From Prevotellaceae bacterium (GTDB taxonomy: Bacteria > Bacteroidota > Bacteroidia > Bacteroidales > UBA932), in assembly GCA_031284065.1 (NCBI GenBank), contig JAITAP010000098.1:1-5234 (forward strand): a stretch of DNA of 5,234 nt. The letters are read 5' to 3'. Both the position numbers and the translations under genes were made by a program. Positions 1 to 5,234 of the stretch are shown here, piece after piece. Under the pieces are notes generated by a model. The model made no database searches, was not told where the DNA came from, and saw only the letters and a program-made list of their open reading frames with translations. Positions within the stretch are counted from its first letter, which is position 1. Every line of letters starts with the position of its first letter.

Positions 1-47
<47 letters not shown>

Positions 48-102
48 CGCTCAAGTAGTTACGTGTGCGTTAGGTTACAAAAGATTTTTTACATATACAA
101 TT

Positions 103-140
103 CGGCTTGCTTTTTTTCGGAAAAGCATAGCCGTTTTTTT
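103..140 (+). terminator. Intrinsic terminator 1 (strong hairpin plus T7)
   Basis: A plus-strand inverted repeat is followed directly by a T-run. CGGCT (103-107) pairs with AGCCG (129-133) and TGCTTTT (108-114) pairs with AAAAGCA (121-127). The loop is six bases (115-120) and T128 is a single bulge. That makes 12 base pairs, followed by seven T at 134-140. On the minus strand no T-run follows the stem, so the direction is rightward. It would end a transcript coming from a gene left of the window. Confidence 0.75.
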
Positions 141-142
141 AT

Positions 143-177
143 GCCCTTTCAGCTCGGCGGCAAGGGGCTTTTTTTTT
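143..177 (+). terminator. Intrinsic terminator 2, immediately after the first
   Basis: GCCCTTT (143-149) pairs with AAGGGGC (162-168). This gives seven pairs including one G-T wobble (T147-G164), around a 12-base GC-rich loop. Nine T follow at 169-177. It starts three bases after the T-tract of the first hairpin, so the pair looks like a tandem terminator insulating the downstream methyltransferase from rightward read-through. The stem is weaker than the first, but the T-tract is longer. Confidence 0.65.
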
Positions 178-396
178 GCCATACCCTGTCGCTGGTTAGG
201 GAAGTACGATACTTTTAAGTTTTCAGCTATAGAATGGATGCTAACACCTCTTGGCAGGTTTAACACCCCAAAAGAGGACAATATTTCGGATATAATATAC
301 GTTAAAAGTTGATGCGATATAAATCCTTTGCTGAAAGAAAATCATACATGGCTAACTATTGGCGACTAAATAACAATCACATATAGAAAAAACAAT

Positions 397-1131
397 ATGA
401 AAATCACAACCGTTTTACATAAGTATCACATACGCCAACTATTCTTTCCGAACATAATTAGCGTATTTGTTAATCCTTTTTACCTCATCAGGAAGGGGAT
501 GCCCGGCAAAATAGCGAAGTATGCTTTGGATTTCAAAGGTAAAATGCTGGACTTTGGATGTGGGCACAAACCCTACAAGTCTATTTTTGCGCACGTTGAT
601 GAATATATTGGCGTTGATTTTGAAAATGAAGGGCATGGTCACGAAAAGGAGGATATTGATGTGTATTATGACGGCTATTCGCTGCCTTTCCCTGATGGCT
701 ATTTTGATTGTGCTCTGTGCACTGAGGTGCTGGAGCATGTTCCGGATATAGATAGCTCATTGGCTCTTTTGAGGCGCGTGTTGAGAAGCAATGCGCCGAT
801 CATAGTGACGGTTCCTTTTGTTTGGCCTGAACACGAAATGCCTTTTGATTTCCGTCGTTTCACCATGAACGGCTTGGCTAAGATGCTGGAAAAACACGGG
901 TTTACATTAGTAAAAGCTTGTAAGAACGGGAATTTTATTTCTGTTATTATACAGCTGCAAATAATGTTTATCCATCAGCTACTATTTGTCAAAAATGTCT
1001 ATTTGAACTTTATCATCAACTTTATATTTGTATTTCCGCTTACGCTCCTCGGCATCATACTATCGCCTATATTTTTCAAATTCAAAGGTTTATACTTTAA
1101 CAACATTGTATTAGCCATTAAAAAAGACTAA
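397..1131 (+). CDS. Class I SAM-dependent methyltransferase (Methyltransf_11-like) with hydrophobic C-terminus
   Basis: This 244-residue protein has the Rossmann-fold methyltransferase signature. Motif I is MLDFGCGHKPY (residues 50-60), with an acidic residue at the end of strand 2 (IGVD, Asp74). The LPFPDGYFDCALCTEVLEHV block (96-115) is typical of Methyltransf_11 proteins, and a TVPFVWPEHEMPFDFRRFT segment (138-156) follows. Residues 201-228 are strongly hydrophobic and could be a membrane segment or membrane-bound helix pair. ATG 397 is the first ATG after an in-frame TAA at 367-369, and no Shine-Dalgarno is visible. The gene is clearly AT-richer than its neighbours: hand-counted lines give about 27-47% GC, with A/T-rich codons. 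Similar proteins occur in surface-polysaccharide and lipid-modification loci, but the substrate cannot be read from this sequence. Tandem terminators lie upstream and a fresh promoter downstream, so it is probably transcribed independently. Confidence 0.88.
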   Translation: MKITTVLHKYHIRQLFFPNIISVFVNPFYLIRKGMPGKIAKYALDFKGKMLDFGCGHKPYKSIFAHVDEYIGVDFENEGHGHEKEDIDVYYDGYSLPFPDGYFDCALCTEVLEHVPDIDSSLALLRRVLRSNAPIIVTVPFVWPEHEMPFDFRRFTMNGLAKMLEKHGFTLVKACKNGNFISVIIQLQIMFIHQLLFVKNVYLNFIINFIFVFPLTLLGIILSPIFFKFKGLYFNNIVLAIKKD

Positions 1132-1282
1132 ATTGCCATCCACACAGCAGATTTTGATACTTGCGGCGGTCAATACTTTTCATTACACGCTTGTAGGGTT
1201 CAAATTTTTCATGTAAGTTTGCAGCTTGATAATTGGGATTTTACTTTTACAATACCATCAGCCTTTTTTATTTTTATAACAG
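1132..1282. other. Intergenic region between methyltransferase and korB
   Basis: These 151 bases are AT-rich and carry the predicted korB promoter (1191-1221). A second, weaker -7-like site, TACTTTTC at 1174-1181, has a TTTG at 1153-1156 upstream. I see no terminator hairpin after the methyltransferase stop, so read-through into korB remains possible. Confidence 0.5.
1191..1221 (+). promoter_or_regulatory. Bacteroidetes-type promoter for korB (TTG-N20-TAAGTTTG)
   Basis: TAAGTTTG at 1214-1221 matches the known Bacteroidetes -7 consensus TAnnTTTG in every fixed position. A TTG element at 1191-1193 lies 20 bases upstream, as expected for the -33 element. Transcription would begin roughly ten bases downstream and leave a leader of about 50 bases before the korB ATG at 1283. 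This is a motif match by eye only, but it is the best one in the window. Confidence 0.6.
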
Positions 1283-2299
1283 ATGTACACTGCACAGGAT
1301 TTTAAGAGCGATCAGGAGGTGCGCTGGTGCCCGGGCTGCGGCGACCACGCCATCCTCGCCTCGGTACAGCGGATGCTGCCCGACGTGGCAGAGGCGCTGA
1401 ACAAGCCAAAAGAAAATTTTGTATTCATTTCCGGAATAGGGTGCTCGTCGCGCTTCCCCTACTACATGAATACCTTTGGTATGCACACCATTCATGGCCG
1501 CGCCACCGCTATTTCCACCGGCGTAAAGCTTGCCAACCCCAACCTCAGCGTGTGGCAAATTACCGGCGACGGCGACGCGCTGGCTATTGGCGGCAACCAC
1601 TTTATCCACGCCATTCGCCGTAACGTTGACCTCAACATTCTGCTGTTCAACAACGAAATCTACGGGCTTACCAAGGGGCAGTACTCGCCTACCTCCAAGC
1701 TGGGGCTAATTACCAAAACGTCGCCGTTTGGCACGGTGGAGCACCCGTTCAACCCGGGCGAGCTGGTGATTGGCGCAAGCGGGACGTTCTTTGCCCGCTC
1801 GCTCGACGTGGAGCTTAAGCTTAGCGCCGAGTGTATGAAAGCTGCCGCGCTCCACGAGGGCTGCTCGGTGGTGGAGGTGCTGCAAAACTGCGTCATATTC
1901 AACGACGGCACGCACAGCGAATTTGCCGCAAAGGAGGTACGCGAGGACAAAACCATTGTGCTGCGGCACGGTGAGCCAATGATTTTCGGCAAAAATAAGG
2001 ACAAAGGTATTGTGCTTGACGGTATGAAGCTAAAAGCGGTGCAGCTGGGCGAAAACGGCATTACGGAAAAGGATTTGCTGGTGCACGACGCCTGCGAAGC
2101 CGACCCGGGCATACACAACCTGCTTGCCGCCATGAAAGCGCCCAACCTCCCCGTAGCGCTCGGCATTATCCGCGCCGCCAAAAGCGACGCTTACGACAAG
2201 CTGGTGCACGAGCAAGTGGCGCAGGTGAAGGCCAAGCGCGCCATCTCCAACGTGGACGACCTGCTCAACAGCGGCGAAACATGGAGAATTGAGAGTTGA
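1283..2299 (+). CDS. korB: 2-oxoacid:ferredoxin oxidoreductase beta subunit (2-oxoglutarate synthase type, KorB)
   Basis: This is the beta subunit of a thiamine-diphosphate and iron-sulfur enzyme that oxidatively decarboxylates a 2-oxoacid (probably 2-oxoglutarate) to the acyl-CoA while reducing ferredoxin, or runs in reverse; it acts in the cytoplasm. The 338 residues include WCPGCGDH (15-22), GIGCSSRFPYY (51-61), HTIHGR (68-73), the ThDP/Mg motif GDGDALAIGGNH (95-106) and NEIYGLTKGQ (124-133). Cys16, Cys19, Cys54 and Cys203 have the spacing of the four [4Fe-4S] ligands of this family. ATG 1283 follows an in-frame TAA at 1277-1279. Composition is about 60% GC in the line counted. The last residues after GETW (331-334) are encoded by a 7-bp tandem repeat, so the natural end is probably altered. 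The catalytic partner korA, usually adjacent, is not in the window. A related specificity (2-oxoisovalerate, pyruvate) cannot be excluded. Confidence 0.93.
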   Translation: MYTAQDFKSDQEVRWCPGCGDHAILASVQRMLPDVAEALNKPKENFVFISGIGCSSRFPYYMNTFGMHTIHGRATAISTGVKLANPNLSVWQITGDGDALAIGGNHFIHAIRRNVDLNILLFNNEIYGLTKGQYSPTSKLGLITKTSPFGTVEHPFNPGELVIGASGTFFARSLDVELKLSAECMKAAALHEGCSVVEVLQNCVIFNDGTHSEFAAKEVREDKTIVLRHGEPMIFGKNKDKGIVLDGMKLKAVQLGENGITEKDLLVHDACEADPGIHNLLAAMKAPNLPVALGIIRAAKSDAYDKLVHEQVAQVKAKRAISNVDDLLNSGETWRIES

Positions 2300-2325
2300 G
2301 AATGGAGAATGGAGAATTGAAGATG
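2284..2325. repeat. Heptanucleotide tandem repeat (GAGAATK)n across the korB/pepE junction
   Basis: Six consecutive 7-base units fill this stretch: GAGAATT, GAGAGTT, GAGAATG, GAGAATG, GAGAATT and a degenerate GAAGATG. The array encodes the last residues and stop of korB (TGA 2297-2299) and forms the whole spacer up to and including the pepE ATG (2323). Because 7 is not a multiple of 3, gain or loss of a unit would change the reading frame of the KorB tail and the spacing in front of pepE. Confidence 0.9.
2311..2314 (+). promoter_or_regulatory. GGAG ribosome-binding-like site for pepE, made by the repeat
   Basis: GGAG lies eight bases before ATG 2323, at Shine-Dalgarno distance. It is created by the junction of two heptamer units. 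Other genes here lack such a site, and Bacteroidetes generally rely little on it, so its role is uncertain. It does fit a start at 2323 rather than at the upstream ATG 2302 or TTG 2296. Confidence 0.35.
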
Positions 2326-3033
2326 CACCTTTTGCTCATAAGCAACTCTACCAACGCGGGCGAGGGATACCTTGAGTACTGCAAGCGCGACGTCGCCGAG
2401 TTTTTGAAAGGCTACGGTGCGAGCAAGGCGTTGTTTTTTCCCTTTGCCGCCGTTACTTTTTCCTACGACGAGTATGAGCGCAAAGTACGGGAAAAATTGC
2501 AGCCGCTTGGGGTAGAAGTCGAGAGCATACACCATGCCCGCGACGCGCAGCAAGCCGTGCACGACGCGCAGGCCATTGTGGTGGGCGGCGGCAACACTTT
2601 TCACCTGCTCAAAAGTATTCAGGATTTAAAATTGATGGAAATTGTCCGCGACAAGGTGCAGCGCGGCACGCCCTACGCAGGGTGGAGCGCCGGAAGCAAC
2701 CTTGCCTGCCCCACCATTTGCACCACCAACGATATGCCCATTGTAGAGCCGGAAAGCCTCTCGGCGCTCAACCTCATCCCTTTCCAAATTAACCCGCACT
2801 ACCTTGACGCCAACCCTGCGGGGCACGCCGGCGAAACGCGCGAGCAACGCCTGCTGGAGTACATTGCCGCCAACCCCTGCCGCTACGTGGCGGGGCTGCG
2901 CGAAGCGTGCATGTTGCGCCTGACAAACGGCAAGCTGACGCTGCACGGCAAGCGCGCCATGCGCGTATTCAGGGCAGGGCAACCGCCGCTGGAGCTGCAA
3001 CCAACGGACGATTTGCAGCTCCTGCTGCGCTAA
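2323..3033 (+). CDS. pepE: Dipeptidase E (alpha-aspartyl dipeptidase, peptidase family S51)
   Basis: PepE is a cytoplasmic serine peptidase that cleaves dipeptides and some tripeptides with N-terminal aspartate. The 236 residues align by eye along their length with the 229-residue E. coli enzyme. The N-terminus is MHLLLISNSTNAGEGYLE, followed by VVGGGNTFHLLK (86-97), the nucleophile elbow GWSAGSN (120-126), TTNDMPIVEP (134-143), QINPHY (155-160) and GETREQR (170-176). Ser122, Asp137 and His159 correspond to the Ser120/Asp135/His157 triad of Salmonella PepE, shifted by two. I chose ATG 2323 because the family begins at this Met. The open frame extends upstream to TTG 2296 and ATG 2302, but those codons come from the heptamer repeat and add a non-conserved MENGELK. 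It starts 23 bases after korB with no promoter between, so it is probably co-transcribed; a functional link to korB is not evident. Confidence 0.93.
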   Translation: MHLLLISNSTNAGEGYLEYCKRDVAEFLKGYGASKALFFPFAAVTFSYDEYERKVREKLQPLGVEVESIHHARDAQQAVHDAQAIVVGGGNTFHLLKSIQDLKLMEIVRDKVQRGTPYAGWSAGSNLACPTICTTNDMPIVEPESLSALNLIPFQINPHYLDANPAGHAGETREQRLLEYIAANPCRYVAGLREACMLRLTNGKLTLHGKRAMRVFRAGQPPLELQPTDDLQLLLR

Positions 3034-3192
3034 ATTCACGCCCCATTACCATAAATCTCCTGACAAAAACGAACAGCACAAAGGTAACCGCACGTCATTT
3101 TGACAGCATTTGCGCGGTGGCATACATCTTGATTAGCCTTTCGGTACATATCAACGTATTAGTAAAACATTCTAAAAAAATATTAAACAGCT
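3034..3192. other. 159-bp intergenic region upstream of htpG
   Basis: This region should hold the htpG promoter, but no motif is convincing. Candidates are TTGACA (3100-3105) with TACATC (3123-3128) at 17-base spacing, and TTTG (3109-3112) with a degenerate TAGCCTTT (3134-3141). I see no CIRCE-type inverted repeat (TTAGCACTC-N9-GAGTGCTAA) and no clear terminator for pepE. The last 30 bases before the start are very A-rich, common in Bacteroidetes leaders. Confidence 0.4.
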
Positions 3193-5234
3193 ATGAACGG
3201 CAAAATAGGCGTTACGACGGAAAATATTTTTCCTGTCATCAAAAAATTTCTGTACTCCGACCACGAAATATTTTTGAGAGAAATCGTGTCGAATGCAGTG
3301 GATGCAACAAAAAAGTTGATGGCGCTCTCCTCGCTGGGCGAAGTAAAGGGCGAGGTTGGCGAGCCGACGATACGAATTTCGCTGGACAAAAAAAACGGTA
3401 CGCTCACCGTATCCGACAGCGGCATTGGCATGACGGAGGAGGAAGTGGAAAAATTCATCAACCGGATTGCCTTTTCGGGAGCGGAGGAATTTCTTGAAAA
3501 GTACAAAGACACAACAAACATCATCGGGCACTTTGGGCTGGGATTCTACTCCTCCTTTATGGTTTCGGATAAGGTGGAAATTGATACGAAATCGTACAAG
3601 GACGCTCCTGCCGTGCACTGGGAGTGCGACGGCTCGCCCGAATACTCAACAAGAGAATCCAGCCGCACCGAGCGCGGCACGGACGTTATACTCCACATAG
3701 CGAAAGAAAGCGAAGAATTTTTGTCGGAGCAAAAAATTAAGGAGCTGCTCGCCAAGTACTGCAAGTTCCTGCCCATCCCCATCACCTTCGGCAAGGTGCA
3801 GGAGTGGAAAGACGGCAAGTACGCGGACACCGACAAGGATTTGGTGGTGAACAACACCAACCCGCTCTGGACGCGCACCCCGTCCGACCTCAAGGAGGAG
3901 GACTACATGAGCTTCTACTCGGAGCTGTATCCGGCTGCCGAAACCCCGCTGTTCTACATCCACCTCAACGTGGACTACCCTTTCCACCTCACGGGGGCGC
4001 TGTACTTCCCAAAGATAAGAAGCAACATCGACCTCCAGCGGAACAAGATACAGCTGTACTCCAACCAAGTGTACGTAACCGATTCGGTGGAGGGCATTGT
4101 TCCCGACTTTCTCACCCTGCTGCACGGGGTGCTCGATTCGCCGGACATTCCGCTGAACGTGTCGCGCAGCTACCTGCAAAGCGACGCCAACGTGAAGAAA
4201 ATTTCGGGGCACATCAGCAAAAAGGTATCCGACCGCCTCTTGGAGCTGTTCACCACCGACCGCACCAAGCTCGAAAGCAAGTGGGACGACCTGAAGCTGT
4301 TTATCGAGTACGGCATGGTGACGGACGAAAAATTCTGCGAAAGGGCGGAAAAGTTCTACCTCTTTAAGAATACCGACGGCAAATACTTCACGTTTGAGGA
4401 GTATAAAAAGCTCATAGAGCCCAACCAAAAGGACAAGCACAAAAACCTTGTGTACCTCTACGCCTCCGATGCGCAAGCCCAGTACACGTTTATTAACGCC
4501 GCAAAAAACAAGGGCTACGACGTGCTGCTGATGGACGGGCATTTGGATGCTCACTTCATCAACAAGCTCGAGAGCACGTGGAAGGAGTCGCGCTTTGTTC
4601 GCGTGGACGCCGACGTGATAGACAAGCTGATAGAAAAGGACGTTGACCGGCAATCCAAGCTGCCCGAAGCGCGGGCGGAGCTGGTTCGCGCCGTCTTTGA
4701 GGCAAACACCCCCGACGGCGATACCAGCTACTACGTAACCTCCGAAAGCATGGACGAAAATGACGCGCCGGTCGTAATCACCCAAAACGAGTTCATGCGC
4801 CGCATGAAGGATATGTCGGCGATAGGCGGCGGCGGGTATTCGCTCTACGGGCAAGCCGGCGAAATGCTGAACGTGGTGGTAAACGCCAACCACCCGCTGA
4901 CGCTGGAAATCGACAGCCGCTTGGAGAAAGAGCTTTCGGCGTCGCTCAAGCCTCTGCAAGACAACATAGCCCAAGCGCAATCGCGCCTCGACGAGCTGAA
5001 CGCGCAAGCAAAGGACAAAAAGGACGACGATATTCCGCAGGCGCAGAAAGACGAGCTCGCAGAGGCGGAAAAGAAGCTGGACGAGCTCAAAGGCCGCAAA
5101 AAGGACATGCTTACCCAGTACGGCAAGCAAAACCGGCTGGCAAAACAGCTGCTCGACCTCGCCCTGCTCGCCAACAACCGGCTGACCGGAGAGGCGCTCG
5201 ACAAGTTTGTAAAAAGAAGCGTGGAGATGATGAG
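3193..5234 (+). CDS. htpG: Molecular chaperone HtpG (bacterial Hsp90), 3' end cut by the window
   Basis: HtpG is the ATP-driven cytoplasmic Hsp90 dimer that remodels and protects client proteins. ATG 3193 follows an in-frame TAA at 3184-3186, and the frame stays open for 680 codons to the edge. The N-terminal GHKL ATPase domain shows REIVSNAVDA (29-38; Glu30 and Asn34 are the catalytic and Mg/nucleotide residues), VSDSGIGMT (73-81; Asp75 contacts adenine) and the lid GHFGLGFYSS (112-121). The middle domain carries DIPLNVSRSYLQ (318-329), with Arg325 in the place of the ATP-contacting arginine. In the C-terminal dimerisation domain, residues about 577-650 are a charged, heptad-like double helix split by KDKKDDDIPQ. 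E. coli HtpG is 624 residues; the longer form is usual in Bacteroidales. The closing LDKFVKRSVEMM matches the family's end, so only a few codons should be missing. Confidence 0.97.
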   Translation, partial: MNGKIGVTTENIFPVIKKFLYSDHEIFLREIVSNAVDATKKLMALSSLGEVKGEVGEPTIRISLDKKNGTLTVSDSGIGMTEEEVEKFINRIAFSGAEEFLEKYKDTTNIIGHFGLGFYSSFMVSDKVEIDTKSYKDAPAVHWECDGSPEYSTRESSRTERGTDVILHIAKESEEFLSEQKIKELLAKYCKFLPIPITFGKVQEWKDGKYADTDKDLVVNNTNPLWTRTPSDLKEEDYMSFYSELYPAAETPLFYIHLNVDYPFHLTGALYFPKIRSNIDLQRNKIQLYSNQVYVTDSVEGIVPDFLTLLHGVLDSPDIPLNVSRSYLQSDANVKKISGHISKKVSDRLLELFTTDRTKLESKWDDLKLFIEYGMVTDEKFCERAEKFYLFKNTDGKYFTFEEYKKLIEPNQKDKHKNLVYLYASDAQAQYTFINAAKNKGYDVLLMDGHLDAHFINKLESTWKESRFVRVDADVIDKLIEKDVDRQSKLPEARAELVRAVFEANTPDGDTSYYVTSESMDENDAPVVITQNEFMRRMKDMSAIGGGGYSLYGQAGEMLNVVVNANHPLTLEIDSRLEKELSASLKPLQDNIAQAQSRLDELNAQAKDKKDDDIPQAQKDELAEAEKKLDELKGRKKDMLTQYGKQNRLAKQLLDLALLANNRLTGEALDKFVKRSVEMM

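Noticed and set aside
247..277. Imperfect inverted repeat CCTCTT/AAGAGG
   Set aside because: It has only six pairs plus a bulged extension, an 18-base or larger loop and no T-tract on either side; it is likely chance in this AT-rich region.
75..281. Minus-strand open frame of 68 codons with a Lys-rich C-terminus
   Set aside because: It starts with TTG and has no family resemblance that I recognise. Its second half is the complement of two terminator hairpins and their T-tracts, which explain the sequence better.
291..296. TATAAT sequence resembling a sigma70 -10 box before the methyltransferase
   Set aside because: No -35-like element lies at a suitable distance, and this lineage uses TAnnTTTG-type promoters; the match is expected by chance in AT-rich DNA.
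2296..2322. Upstream starts for pepE (TTG 2296, ATG 2302)
   Set aside because: The added residues come from the heptamer repeat and are not part of the PepE family N-terminus, which begins at ATG 2323.
3015..3028. Small hairpin GCAGC-tcct-GCTGC at the end of pepE
   Set aside because: It is a five-pair stem inside the coding sequence with no following T-run, so it is not a credible terminator.
2907..3497. Plus-strand frame of 196 codons spanning the pepE end and htpG start
   Set aside because: It overlaps two well-supported genes in another frame, and its translation has low-complexity, unrecognisable sequence.
3646..5130. Long minus-strand open frame of 494 codons opposite htpG
   Set aside because: It lies wholly antisense to a clear HtpG frame. 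Its openness follows from the G/C-rich third positions of htpG, and its Val/Leu/Arg-rich product shows no domain.

Overview
The window looks like chromosomal DNA from a member of the Bacteroidota, most likely order Bacteroidales. Four things support this. HtpG has the long family form (680 codons and still open at the window edge, against 624 residues in E. coli) with a charged C-terminal coiled-coil insert and the GHFGLG lid motif. A KorB-type 2-oxoacid:ferredoxin oxidoreductase subunit is present. Most starts lack a Shine-Dalgarno sequence. A perfect Bacteroidetes-type -7 box (TAnnTTTG) lies upstream of korB. The core genes are about 55-60% GC in the lines I counted by hand.

Layout, left to right. 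Positions 1-46 are a (CA)23 microsatellite that touches the window edge. Positions 103-177 hold two back-to-back plus-strand hairpins, each followed by a T-tract, which read as tandem intrinsic terminators for a transcription unit lying to the left. A clearly AT-richer class I SAM-dependent methyltransferase with a hydrophobic C-terminus follows (397-1131). Then comes a promoter (1191-1221) and a probable two-gene unit: korB (1283-2299) and pepE (2323-3033). These two are joined by a 7-bp tandem repeat (2284-2325) that covers the end of korB and the start region of pepE. After a 159-bp gap, htpG starts at 3193 and runs off the right edge only a few codons short of its expected end.

All genes are on the plus strand. 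KorB is half of an anaerobic 2-oxoacid oxidoreductase, and its partner korA is not in the window. PepE is a cytoplasmic serine dipeptidase for N-terminal Asp peptides. HtpG is the bacterial Hsp90 chaperone. The three are housekeeping functions without an obvious shared pathway. The methyltransferase differs in composition and may be transferred DNA or the edge of a surface-glycan locus.

I did not find convincing evidence of a previously undescribed system. The points most worth a second look are the heptanucleotide repeat at the korB/pepE junction, the apparently solitary korB, the AT-rich methyltransferase segment and the long CA tract.
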